Positions 15,715-24,961 are shown, counted from the first letter of the stretch. The stretch: 64,000 nt of DNA from Enterobacter sp. SA187 (GCF_001888805.2 NZ_CP019113.1:1550001-1614000), one strand, 5' to 3'. A program made the numbers and translations. Notes: a model not told the origin generated them from the sequence alone.

Positions 15715-17361
15715 ATGGCAGCTAAAGACGTAAAATTCGGTAACGACGCTCGTGTGAAAATGCTGCGCGGCGTAAACGTACTGGCAGACGCAGTGAAAGT
15801 TACCCTTGGCCCGAAAGGCCGTAACGTTGTTCTGGATAAATCTTTCGGTGCACCGACCATTACTAAAGATGGTGTTTCTGTAGCACGTGAAATCGAGCTG
15901 GAAGACAAGTTCGAAAACATGGGCGCGCAGATGGTGAAAGAAGTTGCCTCTAAAGCGAACGACGCGGCAGGCGACGGTACCACCACTGCAACCGTACTGG
16001 CACAGTCCATCATCACCGAAGGCCTGAAAGCTGTAGCGGCTGGCATGAACCCGATGGATCTGAAACGCGGCATCGACAAAGCGGTTATCGCTGCGGTTGA
16101 AGAACTGAAAGCCCTGTCTGTACCTTGCTCTGATTCCCGTGCCATTGCTCAGGTTGGTACCATCTCCGCTAACTCCGATGAAACCGTGGGTAAACTGATC
16201 GCGGAAGCCATGGAGAAAGTGGGTAAAGAAGGCGTTATCACCGTTGAAGAAGGCACCGGCCTGCAGGACGAACTGGACGTGGTAGAAGGTATGCAGTTCG
16301 ACCGTGGCTACCTGTCCCCGTATTTCATCAACAAGCCGGAAACTGGCTCCATCGAACTGGAAAGCCCGTTCATCCTGCTGGCTGATAAAAAAATCTCTAA
16401 CATCCGCGAAATGCTGCCAGTACTGGAAGCCGTTGCGAAAGCCGGTAAACCACTGCTGATCATCGCTGAAGATGTGGAAGGCGAAGCGCTGGCGACCCTG
16501 GTGGTTAACACCATGCGCGGCATCGTGAAAGTCGCTGCGGTTAAAGCACCGGGCTTCGGCGACCGTCGTAAAGCTATGCTGCAGGATATCGCTATCCTGA
16601 CCGGCGGTACCGTGATCTCTGAAGAGATCGGTATGGAGCTGGAAAAAGCCACCCTGGAAGACCTGGGTCAGGCTAAACGCGTTGTGATCAACAAAGACAC
16701 CACCACCATCATCGATGGCGTGGGTGAAGAAGCGAGCATTCAGGGCCGTGTTTCTCAGATCCGTCAGCAGATCGAAGAAGCGACCTCTGACTACGATCGT
16801 GAAAAACTGCAGGAGCGCGTAGCGAAACTGGCTGGCGGCGTTGCGGTTATCAAAGTCGGTGCTGCTACCGAAGTTGAAATGAAAGAGAAGAAAGCCCGGG
16901 TAGAAGATGCCCTGCACGCAACCCGTGCTGCGGTTGAAGAAGGTGTGGTTGCAGGCGGTGGCGTTGCGCTGATCCGTGTTGCTTCTAAACTGAGCGAACT
17001 GCGTGGCCAGAACGAAGATCAGAACGTCGGTATCAAAGTTGCGCTGCGCGCAATGGAAGCACCGCTGCGTCAGATCGTGCTGAACTGCGGCGAAGAGCCG
17101 TCAGTTGTGGCTAACACTGTTAAAGGCGGCGACGGTAACTACGGTTACAACGCAGCAACCGAAGAATACGGCAACATGATCGACATGGGTATCCTGGATC
17201 CGACTAAAGTGACCCGTTCTGCTCTGCAGTACGCGGCCTCTGTTGCCGGTCTGATGATCACCACCGAGTGCATGGTGACCGACCTGCCGAAAGCCGATGG
17301 CCCTGATTTAGGCGCTGCTGGCGGTATGGGCGGCATGGGTGGTATGGGCGGCATGATGTAA
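15715..17361 (+). CDS. groL: Chaperonin GroEL
   Basis: 548 residues, the usual length, AAKDVKFGNDARVKMLRGVN at the start. The ATP site DGTTTATVL and the Gly-Gly-Met tail (GGMGGMGGMM) are intact. It forms a double seven-membered ring that folds cytosolic proteins with GroES. Codon use is of the highly expressed kind. A terminator follows at 17393. Confidence 0.99.
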   Translation: MAAKDVKFGNDARVKMLRGVNVLADAVKVTLGPKGRNVVLDKSFGAPTITKDGVSVAREIELEDKFENMGAQMVKEVASKANDAAGDGTTTATVLAQSIITEGLKAVAAGMNPMDLKRGIDKAVIAAVEELKALSVPCSDSRAIAQVGTISANSDETVGKLIAEAMEKVGKEGVITVEEGTGLQDELDVVEGMQFDRGYLSPYFINKPETGSIELESPFILLADKKISNIREMLPVLEAVAKAGKPLLIIAEDVEGEALATLVVNTMRGIVKVAAVKAPGFGDRRKAMLQDIAILTGGTVISEEIGMELEKATLEDLGQAKRVVINKDTTTIIDGVGEEASIQGRVSQIRQQIEEATSDYDREKLQERVAKLAGGVAVIKVGAATEVEMKEKKARVEDALHATRAAVEEGVVAGGGVALIRVASKLSELRGQNEDQNVGIKVALRAMEAPLRQIVLNCGEEPSVVANTVKGGDGNYGYNAATEEYGNMIDMGILDPTKVTRSALQYAASVAGLMITTECMVTDLPKADGPDLGAAGGMGGMGGMGGMM

Positions 17362-17391
17362 TCATGTTGTTCTGCATCCCGCAGAAATAAG

Positions 17392-17428
17392 AAAACCCCC
17401 GGGCAGCAATGTCCGGGGGTTTTTCTTT
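17392..17428 (+). terminator. groSL terminator
   Basis: AACCCCCGG-GCAGCAATGT-CCGGGGGTT followed by TTTCTTT. A close copy follows the next gene at 20692. Confidence 0.92.
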
Positions 17429-17749
17429 GCGCGGCGTATAACTTCTCTAAATATATATCATTATTATAATATTGGATTTGTGATTATTAACAGATGAACC
17501 CATAATTCCAGGAACATATTTTGACAAACACAGAAATGCCAACAAAATGAATGTGCTAACTCATTATTTTAAGGATGTTCTTAAATTAAAGTGAGTGCTA
17601 CGGTAAATTCATATATTCTGAAATGATTCATATTGTCTATAACATTTTATGTTAATATACGCATCCTTCATGCTAATAACCTTTTGCAGCTAATAATATG
17701 CGTTTGCTTATTTATACCACTCGCAAATATATTCAGGAGAAGGGATGCA
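17429..17749 (+). promoter_or_regulatory. AT-rich leader of the second autotransporter gene
   Basis: About 320 bp without a credible gene, clearly richer in A+T than the groL and barrel coding sequences (for example TAAATATATATCATTATTAT). Several TATAAT-like boxes are possible, so no single promoter can be chosen. Such AT-rich leaders are typical of acquired surface genes and of H-NS targets; no binding was shown. Confidence 0.4.
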
Positions 17750-20677
17750 ATGAAAACGAATTATCTCGCCATGTGCGTCGCGCTGGCGTTGGGCAGCACG
17801 GCGCACGCGAATGCGCTTTACGATTATACCAGCGGTAATAACGGCAACATTTATGAATATTACAATGGTGGCGGATCGGCTGAAATGAAAATTTCAGGGA
17901 GTGTGACTTATGATAGCCGCGTCGACACCGACGTCGACAATAACAATATAGGTATCTATTTCGGCCGGAACGTTCCCGATTCCGAAGAACCCGGAATACT
18001 TATTATGAATGTTGACTCGGCGAATATTGAATTAGATGAAACCCAAATAGGTATCTACACTGGGGGCGACGATGGCGGTGGCGCTATAGTGAATGTTAAC
18101 GATAGCGTAATGAATATTACCAGTGATAACGATTATGCGGCAGGTATTGACATCGCTGATGATAAAATTGCGGAGTTACACATTGATAATACTGCTTCTG
18201 ATATTACGCTGACGGGTACTGGTAGCATCGGTATTACTGCCTACGGCTATCAGTCTTTGACGGTAGATATTGACTCTCCGGATTTATTCATTAATGTTGG
18301 CGACGCGTCTGCGGGCAATAGTATTGGCATAAAAGCCGAGGCATTAGGGGCATTCGCTTCAGAGCCAGCTAACACAAATATAGCTTTGGATGTGCTGGCC
18401 AACATCAATGTGCAGGGCTTTAATGCAATCGGTATGTCCGCTTATGCAGCGGAAGGTCAAAATAATAATGTGGCAATTAACAGTTCAGGGGTAATTACTG
18501 CGCAGGGAACGGGGGCAAAAGGTATTCAGGCCCAAGTCTATAACGATGTTCTCAACGACGGTAATAGCGGTATTACCATTGACACCTTAGATCTGCAATT
18601 AACCGCTTCCGGGGAAGGGGCGCAGGGTATTAACGCATTCAGTGAAAATAGCGGCGATATTGTTATTAATCTTGGGGGCAATACCCAGACCAGCGGCGGT
18701 TGGGGAGCGGATGCCACGGGCGTCAGCGCCACCAGCCAGAAGGCCGTGACGATGAGCATCGACGACACCGCCACGCTCGGCGCGATGAATGACAGCGCGA
18801 TGGTTATTACCGCGCCGACGGTGACGGTCAACAACAAGGGCACGCTCACTGGTAATCTGACCCTCAGCGGCGATGACGTCACCCTGAATAACAGCGGCAA
18901 CCTGCATTTACGCAATTGGCAGGATACTGACGGCGACGGTACACGCGATACCAAAGCCGTGGCGGTGTCCAGTTTTGGCGGCAACGGGGTATTTAACAAC
19001 ACCGGCACAATCGTGCTCGACAGCGTGGCAGACAGCGACATCACCAGCACCAACACCTCAAAGGAATATGCCACGGGTTACAGCGTTAACAGCACCAGCA
19101 ACGACGGCATTATGCAGGCGCAACTGCTGGGCCTCAGCACCTTTACCAACAGCGGCACCATTGATATGAGCGCTAATGATAAAGCGGGGGATACGCTCGT
19201 TATCAGCAGCAGCACTGACGCCGGGGTTGCCGGTAACAGTACGTATGTCTCCAATGGCGGCACCATCGCCATGGATGTGGTGCTCAACGAAGGTGGCGCG
19301 AATTCGCAGAGCGATATGCTGATTGTCGATAACGTCGAAATGGGCAGCGCGAAAACCGATCTGCTGTTTACCAATACCGGCAGCGACAGCGATGCGGCGT
19401 TGACCACCGGCGACGGTATTAAAGTGGTGGATGTGCGCGGCAACACGTCGGAAGATGCCTTTGAACTGGCGGGGCAAACTCACACCATGAGCGCCGGGCA
19501 GTATATTTATCGTCTGGAGCAGAATACCGCCGATACCGACTGGTATCTGGTAAGCGATGAGGCAAATCCTGAACCAGCGCCGGATCCTGAGCCGACGCCG
19601 GAGCCCGAACCCACGCCCGAGCCAACCCCCAATCCTGATCCCACCCCCGATCCGACACCAGATCCGGATCCCGCCCCTTCACCAGACAATGGTGATGACA
19701 ATGGGTCGATGATCCGCCCGGAAGTGGCCGGTTATCTGGCGAACCAGACGGCGGCAGTCGATATGATGATCCAGACATACCACGATCGCTATGATGGACA
19801 ACAGCCGGGTGGTGAAGGCGCGCCTGCGCTCTGGGGACGCATTACCGGCGGCCAGTCCAGCCACAACAGCGCTGGCGGCCAGTTCGATGTCGATCAGGAA
19901 AGCGTTCGCGTCCAGCTGGGCGGCGATCTCGTACGCCTGACCAGCAACGGCAGCGATGATATACGTTTTGGCGTGATGGGCAGCTGGCAGCGCAGCGATG
20001 CAGACAGTGATAAATACTATCGCGTCAGCGATGGCGCAGGAAAAACGCGCTTTAACATGGACGCGAGCGTGGAAGGTTACAGCGTTGGCCTCTATGGGAC
20101 ATGGCTGAGCGACGTGAAACAGCCGGAGCACTTCTATGTCGACAGCTGGCTGCAGTACGGCTGGTACGATAACAGCGTCAGCAGCAGGCAGTCCGGCGTT
20201 GGTGATGATGAGTACGACTCCAGCGTCTGGAGCGGTTCGCTGGAAGCGGGTTATGGCGTTGTGCTGTCGGAAAATGCCGCGCAGCAAAGCCAGGTGATCC
20301 TGCAACCACAGGCGCAGATCATTTACAGCGCCTACGATGCTGACAGCCACAGCGACGGCGCGGGTATGTCCGTCAGCGGCTACGATGCCGACGGCGTAAC
20401 CAGTCGCCTTGGGGTGCGTCTGTGGCGGCAAAGCCCGCAGCAGGTGGTGCAGCCCTTTATGGAAATCAACTGGTGGCACGGCACGGCGGATAACAGCCTG
20501 GAAATTGATAACACCCGCTATGACGATGATACGCCAGCTGACCGCTATGAAATGAAGATGGGCCTGTCCGGCAATATTACGCCGGGACTGAAGGCGTGGG
20601 GCAGCCTGGCAATGGCTACCGGCGATAACAGCTATGACAGCTACGGCGGCATGATTGGCGTAAAATACAGCTTCTGA
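17750..20677 (+). CDS. Autotransporter (type Va) surface protein
   Basis: 975 residues from the ATG at 17750, with AGGAGA 9 bp upstream; the open frame continues to a TTG at 17633 but lacks a matching signal there. The signal peptide ends STAHA at about residue 20. The passenger (to about residue 600) is rich in Asn, Asp and Gly with NSGTI-type units of a beta-helix and almost no Cys. A linker of Pro-Glu and Pro-Asp repeats (DPEPTPEPEPTPEP) leads to a barrel of about 270 residues starting ALWGRITGGQSSHNS and ending in VKYSF, the C-terminal Phe signal for outer-membrane assembly. It is inserted between groL and yjeI, which are adjacent in K-12. The ligand is unknown. Confidence 0.93.
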   Translation: MKTNYLAMCVALALGSTAHANALYDYTSGNNGNIYEYYNGGGSAEMKISGSVTYDSRVDTDVDNNNIGIYFGRNVPDSEEPGILIMNVDSANIELDETQIGIYTGGDDGGGAIVNVNDSVMNITSDNDYAAGIDIADDKIAELHIDNTASDITLTGTGSIGITAYGYQSLTVDIDSPDLFINVGDASAGNSIGIKAEALGAFASEPANTNIALDVLANINVQGFNAIGMSAYAAEGQNNNVAINSSGVITAQGTGAKGIQAQVYNDVLNDGNSGITIDTLDLQLTASGEGAQGINAFSENSGDIVINLGGNTQTSGGWGADATGVSATSQKAVTMSIDDTATLGAMNDSAMVITAPTVTVNNKGTLTGNLTLSGDDVTLNNSGNLHLRNWQDTDGDGTRDTKAVAVSSFGGNGVFNNTGTIVLDSVADSDITSTNTSKEYATGYSVNSTSNDGIMQAQLLGLSTFTNSGTIDMSANDKAGDTLVISSSTDAGVAGNSTYVSNGGTIAMDVVLNEGGANSQSDMLIVDNVEMGSAKTDLLFTNTGSDSDAALTTGDGIKVVDVRGNTSEDAFELAGQTHTMSAGQYIYRLEQNTADTDWYLVSDEANPEPAPDPEPTPEPEPTPEPTPNPDPTPDPTPDPDPAPSPDNGDDNGSMIRPEVAGYLANQTAAVDMMIQTYHDRYDGQQPGGEGAPALWGRITGGQSSHNSAGGQFDVDQESVRVQLGGDLVRLTSNGSDDIRFGVMGSWQRSDADSDKYYRVSDGAGKTRFNMDASVEGYSVGLYGTWLSDVKQPEHFYVDSWLQYGWYDNSVSSRQSGVGDDEYDSSVWSGSLEAGYGVVLSENAAQQSQVILQPQAQIIYSAYDADSHSDGAGMSVSGYDADGVTSRLGVRLWRQSPQQVVQPFMEINWWHGTADNSLEIDNTRYDDDTPADRYEMKMGLSGNITPGLKAWGSLAMATGDNSYDSYGGMIGVKYSF

Positions 20678-20691
20678 CGTGATATGACCGA

Positions 20692-20729
20692 CAAACCCCC
20701 GGACAGAAATGCCTGGGGGTTTTTCTTTT
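20692..20729 (+). terminator. Terminator after the autotransporter, near-copy of the groSL terminator
   Basis: AAACCCCCGGACAGAAATGC followed by CTGGGGGTTTTTCTTTT. It differs from the groSL terminator at only about four positions. Confidence 0.9.
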
Positions 20730-20794
20730 GGTCATCTTTTTAGTATAAGGTTCAGACACGGACAACGTTGTCCAGCTATTACACGAGGAATAAC

Positions 20795-21148
20795 ATGCGC
20801 GTTTACGTCGGTGCAGGGATTGTCGGTGCAGCGTTGCTGCTGGCGGGTTGTAGCGCCAGCAACGATCTGACCGCTGGTGGGCAAAGCGTTCGTTTTGTTG
20901 AAGAAAAACCGAGTGAGCAGTGTCGTTTACTGGGCACCGCAACCGGTACGCAAAGCAACTGGTTGTCGGGTCAGCATGGCGAAGAGGGTGGCTCAATGCG
21001 CGGCGCGGCAAATGCCCTGCGTAACGAAGCGGCAAAAATGGGCGGCAACGTGATTTTCAACGTCAGCAGCCCGACCCAGGGATTTATGTCGAGCTTCGTG
21101 CCGACCGCCAGCGAAATGAGCGGTCAGGTGTATAAGTGCCCGAACTGA
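20795..21148 (+). CDS. yjeI: YjeI lipoprotein (DUF4156)
   Basis: 117 residues from the ATG at 20795, the K-12 length, with ACGAGGAA upstream; the longer frame to 20768 lacks the signal start. Lipobox LLLAGC at residues 15-20. The body matches YjeI closely (GTQSNWLSGQHGEEGGSMRG; QVYKCPN at the end). Role unknown. It follows groL in K-12 but is separated here by the autotransporter gene. Confidence 0.93.
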   Translation: MRVYVGAGIVGAALLLAGCSASNDLTAGGQSVRFVEEKPSEQCRLLGTATGTQSNWLSGQHGEEGGSMRGAANALRNEAAKMGGNVIFNVSSPTQGFMSSFVPTASEMSGQVYKCPN

Positions 21149-21166
21149 TCGCCGGCATCTTCTAAG

Positions 21167-21189
21167 ATGAACCCCGCTCCGGGGTTCAC
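21167..21189. terminator. Hairpin between convergent yjeI and yjeJ
   Basis: TGAACCCCG-CTC-CGGGGTTCA, a 9-bp stem between the two gene ends, with a weak T-run on the plus side. Probably works in both directions. Confidence 0.65.
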
Positions 21190-21194
21190 TGTTT

Positions 21195-22016
21195 TCAGGC
21201 CGCCGATTTCTCCACATGTAACCGCAGATTATGCACCGCATGCAGGCACTGCGCCTGTGTCAGCGTGACCTTATTTCCCGCCGCCAGTGTTCTGACAAAT
21301 ACCTTGCAGGGTGTGTGATCCAGCTTGCGCAGGCGATTGCTGAAACGCAGCAGACGTTTAACGATGCCCTGGGTTTCTTGTGACGCGGAAGGGGATCGCG
21401 TTTTAATGACCGAGCCGCTGGTATGTATTTCTCCTGCGGTATTTTTATACTGATAGATCACGACCAGATGATGGGTGAACAGGCGGTATTTCCACTCAGG
21501 ATGCTGATAAGCGTCGTATTCCAGCTGCGCGTTATCCCGGCTGTCAACGTCATACAGCGGCAGGAAATCCAGCACAGAAGACACGCTTTCCACCAGCGCT
21601 CGTAGCCCGGCATTGTTCATTGCATGAATAATCAGTTTCACCAGCGCCGGGATTTGCGTATCCGCAATATTCAGGGTCAGCGTCTCGCCCGTATTCAGGG
21701 TGAAGGCTATCGTCAGGCTGTTGCCTGTATCATCAAGTAGCGTAACGCCTTCCACCCGCAGGCGCACATCCGCATTTCTCAGTTCATCTTCGACCAGCGC
21801 CGGCGCGTTGCTGTGCAGCGTGCTGCCAGCGTCATCGGGTACGCTTTTCACGGGAAGATGATATTCAAGACACAGCAGCAGATCTTTCAGGGGTAACAGC
21901 GGAAGAAACAGCAGGCTGTCATTATTCGCCTCGTGTTTAATTTTCAGGGCCAGCGCAGCAAAATCATTGTCATGACGAATAACGCCAGCGTTCAGTCCAT
22001 GAATAGTTAAGGGCAT
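21195..22016 (-). CDS. yjeJ: YjeJ, uncharacterised protein
   Basis: 273 residues; K-12 YjeJ is slightly longer (289) and lies at the same place between yjeI and epmB. The sequence contains NDSLLFLPLLPLKDLLLCLE and has no signal peptide or clear membrane segment, so it is probably cytoplasmic. No catalytic motif was seen. Identification rests on position and partial similarity; function is unknown. Confidence 0.8.
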   Translation of the reverse strand: MPLTIHGLNAGVIRHDNDFAALALKIKHEANNDSLLFLPLLPLKDLLLCLEYHLPVKSVPDDAGSTLHSNAPALVEDELRNADVRLRVEGVTLLDDTGNSLTIAFTLNTGETLTLNIADTQIPALVKLIIHAMNNAGLRALVESVSSVLDFLPLYDVDSRDNAQLEYDAYQHPEWKYRLFTHHLVVIYQYKNTAGEIHTSGSVIKTRSPSASQETQGIVKRLLRFSNRLRKLDHTPCKVFVRTLAAGNKVTLTQAQCLHAVHNLRLHVEKSAA

Positions 22017-22106
22017 TTATATTCTCCATGAGGGGCGGCAATATACCGGATGAAGGGCACAGATTTGGCAAGAAAACGCGGGGCAGTATAAGGGGAGATG
22101 AGGGGT

Positions 22107-22132
22107 AAAAAGAGTCCGAATGCGGACTCTTA
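22107..22132 (-). terminator. Terminator of epmB
   Basis: AAGAGTCCG-CATT-CGGACTCTT followed by TTTA on the minus strand, 9 bp after the epmB stop. Confidence 0.85.
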
Positions 22133-22140
22133 AAGAAGGC

Positions 22141-23169
22141 TTATTGCTGGCGCAATTGCAGATCCAGCGGTGTTTTACTCGGCTCGCCGCCGATTTCACG
22201 CGCCAGGCGCGGCACCATATAGCCGGATACCAGGGTCAGCAATTCACGCACGATCTGACGCGCGTCCTCGTCGCTCACCATAAAATGCGCCGCGCCCTGG
22301 ACTTTATCCAGTACGTGCAGGTAATAGGGCATCACACCCGCATCAAACAGGGCATTGCTGAGATCCGCCAGCGTCTGCGCGTTGTCGTTCACGCCGCGCA
22401 GCAGCACGCTCTGATTAAGCAGCGTGACGCCCGCCTGCCGCAGCTGCGTCATGGCCGCGCGGAAAGCGTCGTCAATTTCCCGGGCATGGTTGATATGGTT
22501 CACCAGCAGGATCTGCAATGAGGATCGCGCCAGGCGGGCCGCCAGCGTATCGGTAATGCGCGCCGGGATCACTACCGGCAGGCGGCTGTGAATGCGCAGA
22601 CGCTTAATATGCGGGATCGCCTCCAGCTCGCCGATCAGCCAGTCCAGCTCATGATCTTTCGCCATCAGCGGATCGCCACCGGAAAAAATGATCTCATCCA
22701 GCTCCGGATGCAGCGCAATATAATCGAGCGCGGCCTGCCAGTTGCGCTTATTGCCCTGATTATCGGCGTACGGGAAGTGGCGGCGGAAGCAATAGCGGCA
22801 ATTTACCGCGCAGCCGCCCTTAACAAGCAGCAGCGCCCGGTTACGGTATTTATGCAGCAATCCCGGCACCACGCTGTGCTGTTCTTCGAGCGGATCGGTG
22901 GTAAAGCCGGGGGCGGCGATAAACTCTTCCTGCGCGGTAAGTACCTGACGCAACAGCGGATCGTTCGGGTTGCCTTTTTCCATGCGCGCCGCAAATGCGC
23001 GGGGGACGCGCAGGGCGAACAGCCGACGGGCTTCGCGTCCCGCGAGCAGCTCTGCGCTGGCGTCTATATTTAAAAGCTGCAGAAGTTCATCAGGATCGGT
23101 TATTACATCGGCAAGTTGCAATAACCATTCTTCTCTGGAAGGGGTGTTTAGGGTTACAATGTGTGCCAT
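22141..23169 (-). CDS. epmB: EF-P-(R)-beta-lysylation protein EpmB (lysine 2,3-aminomutase)
   Basis: 342 residues from the ATG at 23169, as in E. coli; the frame extends 8 codons further up. The radical-SAM motif CAVNCRYCFRRHFPY (CxxxCxxC) and GGDPLMAKD are intact; the C-terminus ends in LRQQ like the E. coli protein. It isomerises L-alpha-lysine to (R)-beta-lysine using SAM, an Fe4S4 cluster and PLP. The product is attached to EF-P Lys34 by EpmA (gene at 29493). Divergent from efp, 40 bp apart. Confidence 0.97.
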   Translation of the reverse strand: MAHIVTLNTPSREEWLLQLADVITDPDELLQLLNIDASAELLAGREARRLFALRVPRAFAARMEKGNPNDPLLRQVLTAQEEFIAAPGFTTDPLEEQHSVVPGLLHKYRNRALLLVKGGCAVNCRYCFRRHFPYADNQGNKRNWQAALDYIALHPELDEIIFSGGDPLMAKDHELDWLIGELEAIPHIKRLRIHSRLPVVIPARITDTLAARLARSSLQILLVNHINHAREIDDAFRAAMTQLRQAGVTLLNQSVLLRGVNDNAQTLADLSNALFDAGVMPYYLHVLDKVQGAAHFMVSDEDARQIVRELLTLVSGYMVPRLAREIGGEPSKTPLDLQLRQQ

Positions 23170-23209
23170 TTTTTGGCTAATACCAGTTAACAATATTTCA
23201 GAGGGCCTT

Positions 23210-23776
23210 ATGGCGACTTACTATAGCAACGATTTTCGTGCCGGTCTTAAAATCATGTTCGAAGGCGAACCTTACGCGGTGGAATCCAGTGAATTCGTTA
23301 AGCCGGGTAAAGGTCAGGCGTTCGCACGCGTTAAGCTGCGCCGTCTGCTGACCGGTACTCGCGTTGAGAAAACCTTCAAATCCACCGATTCCGCTGAAGG
23401 CGCTGACGTTATCGATATGAACCTGACTTACCTGTACAACGACGGTGAGTTCTGGCACTTCATGAACAACGAAACCTTCGAACAGCTGTCTGCGGACGCT
23501 AAAGCTATCGGCGACAGCGCCAAATGGCTGCTGGATCAGGCTGAATGCATCGTGACCCTGTGGAACGGTCAGCCGATCGCGGTAACTCCGCCGAACTTCG
23601 TTGAACTGGAAATCGTGGAAACCGATCCAGGCCTGAAAGGCGATACCGCCGGTACCGGTGGTAAACCTGCCAAACTGAGCACGGGCGCCGTGGTTAAAGT
23701 GCCGCTGTTCGTACAGACCGGCGAAGTCATCAAAGTGGACACCCGCTCTGGCGAATACGTTTCCCGCGTTAAGTAA
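23210..23776 (+). CDS. efp: Elongation factor P
   Basis: 188 residues from the ATG at 23210 (E. coli 188), with GAGGG upstream; the open frame runs into the epmB region but without sense. Three OB/KOW-like domains. VKPGKGQA holds Lys34, the site of beta-lysylation. EF-P rescues ribosomes stalled at polyproline; the genome region supplies clients such as the poly-Pro stretch of AmiB (about 40972-40998). Confidence 0.99.
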   Translation: MATYYSNDFRAGLKIMFEGEPYAVESSEFVKPGKGQAFARVKLRRLLTGTRVEKTFKSTDSAEGADVIDMNLTYLYNDGEFWHFMNNETFEQLSADAKAIGDSAKWLLDQAECIVTLWNGQPIAVTPPNFVELEIVETDPGLKGDTAGTGGKPAKLSTGAVVKVPLFVQTGEVIKVDTRSGEYVSRVK

Positions 23777-23791
23777 TTCCTGCCTTATCTT

Positions 23792-23820
23792 CAGCGGCGT
23801 GGCGCAATGCCAGGCCGCTG
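23792..23820 (+). terminator. Hairpin after efp
   Basis: CAGCGGC at 23792-23798 pairs with GCCGCTG at 23814-23820. No T-run follows, so it may be a stabilising hairpin rather than an intrinsic terminator. Confidence 0.35.
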
Positions 23821-23871
23821 ACTTCAAATCTTCCTAAAATATCGCCTTTTTCTCCATAGCCCGGAATTTTG

Positions 23872-23882
23872 TCTATGCTTAA
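23872..23882 (+). promoter_or_regulatory. Sigma-S-type -10 region of ecnB
   Basis: TCTATGCTTAA fits the extended sigma-S consensus KCTAYRCTTAA at every position, 43 bp before ecnB. E. coli ecnB is known to be induced by sigma-S in stationary phase. Confidence 0.7.
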
Positions 23883-23924
23883 CAGGCTATACACAAATAA
23901 CACTGGCTATAAAAGGAATATATT

Positions 23925-24071
23925 ATGGTTAAGAAAACAATTGCTGCGATCTTTTCGGTACTGGTTCTTTCTTCTGTGTTGACCGCGTGTAACACCACGC
24001 GTGGCGTAGGCGAAGATATTTCTGATGGCGGCAGCGCGATCTCTGGTGCAGCCACTAAAGCTCAGCAGTAA
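23925..24071 (+). CDS. ecnB: Entericidin B lipoprotein
   Basis: 48 residues. The start VKKTIAAIFSVLVLSSVLTA and lipobox LTAC (Cys22) precede NTTRGVGEDISDGG and ISGAATKAQQ, as in E. coli EcnB. It is a small stationary-phase lipoprotein reported as the bacteriolytic member of the entericidin pair. A separate ecnA is not present in the 148 bp between efp and this gene. Its 3' end overlaps ecnR (opposite strand) by 17 bp. Confidence 0.95.
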   Translation: MVKKTIAAIFSVLVLSSVLTACNTTRGVGEDISDGGSAISGAATKAQQ

Positions 24072-24702
24072 CAGCAGCATACGGTACGGCCTCTGCCGTA
24101 CCGTTGCTTCCGCTTTCCGGCAGTGACAAAAACGGCGTAAAACGATTCCCCATGCCCAGCTTCATGCGGATATTTCGTTTATAGGTATAAACCGTTTTGC
24201 CATTAATACCGAGCCGGTGAGCGATACAATGGTTATTAGTGCCGTCCATCCACAGTGATAATACTTTCTCTTCCTGCCGCGTCAGCAGCGGTGTCACCGT
24301 CTGATTCACATCTTCTGTCGGCCGTGAGCACAGCGCCCCGTTAATGCTGCGAGCAAGTGCGTCAAGCGGTACAGACTTATCTAATCGACCCCAGAGCGGG
24401 AACTGCTGGCAATAGCTTTCCATCTGCGCATCATGCCCGGACGATAATAACAGCAACGGGCTTTGGCTACAGATGTGTAATAACGAGGCTAATTGCTGCA
24501 CGTGATGTAATTCACTCGCAAAACCATAGAGATCGGCAATCACCAGATCCGGCTGCCACTGGGCGGCATGTTCTTTGGCCAGCATTAAATTGTTCAGCCC
24601 GGTTACCAGCACCGGTCCCGGAAAGATCTCACTTTGATTGAGCCAGCTCTCAAGCCCGAAGCGGGTGAAGCAACAACGGTCAATCAATAAAATTTTGAAC
24701 AT
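24055..24702 (-). CDS. ecnR: LuxR-family regulator EcnR-like
   Basis: 215 residues. The N-terminal part resembles a receiver domain (MFKILLIDRCCFTRFGLESW) but the acidic phospho-site is not clear. The C-terminal part carries a GerE/LuxR helix-turn-helix (LLTRQEEKVLSLWMDG; HRLGINGKTVYTYKRNIR). Position beside ecnB matches the ecnR/entR gene described in Citrobacter freundii and present in Salmonella but not in K-12. It is convergent with ecnB and overlaps it by 17 bp. Regulation of entericidin is inferred from the neighbourhood. Confidence 0.8.
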   Translation of the reverse strand: MFKILLIDRCCFTRFGLESWLNQSEIFPGPVLVTGLNNLMLAKEHAAQWQPDLVIADLYGFASELHHVQQLASLLHICSQSPLLLLSSGHDAQMESYCQQFPLWGRLDKSVPLDALARSINGALCSRPTEDVNQTVTPLLTRQEEKVLSLWMDGTNNHCIAHRLGINGKTVYTYKRNIRMKLGMGNRFTPFLSLPESGSNGTAEAVPYAAVTAEL

Positions 24703-24855
24703 GTTTGGTTTCGCAGTCAGAATGGGTGACGGCTTTCATTTATCTGAAAGTACACCATCATAGTGGGAAGACAAAAAAGATAAATGACGGAACTCCGCTG
24801 CGAACTGCGCCTATTTCTTGCTTTAAGCCGTTAAAATTTTGGATAAATAAAAAAG

Positions 24856-24883
24856 TTGAAATAGTAAAGTCTGGCGGTAAGAA
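24856..24883 (+). promoter_or_regulatory. Probable gdx promoter
   Basis: TTGAAA (24856-24861), 16-bp spacer and TAAGAA (24878-24883) lie just before the riboswitch, so transcription would start at about 24890. The rest of 24703-24850 shows no gene. Confidence 0.5.
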
Positions 24884-24900
24884 TACGCTTCTACATAAGC

Positions 24901-24945
24901 CTTGCAGGACGACCTGTAAGCGCCATCTTCAACGGGGACGGCCCC
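24901..24945 (+). promoter_or_regulatory. Guanidine-II (mini-ykkC) riboswitch
   Basis: Two small hairpins carry ACGR loops: CTTGCAGG-ACGA-CCTGTAAG (24901-24920) and GGGG-ACGG-CCCC (24934-24945). This is the mini-ykkC consensus. It ends 5 bp before the AGGAG of gdx; by known mechanism guanidinium stabilises loop-loop pairing and frees the ribosome site. Confidence 0.92.
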
Positions 24946-24961
24946 ATCTCAGGAGCCAACT

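Noticed and set aside
15631..16917. 428-codon minus-strand frame opposite groL
   Set aside because: Antisense to GroEL, Phe/His-rich, no recognisable domain.
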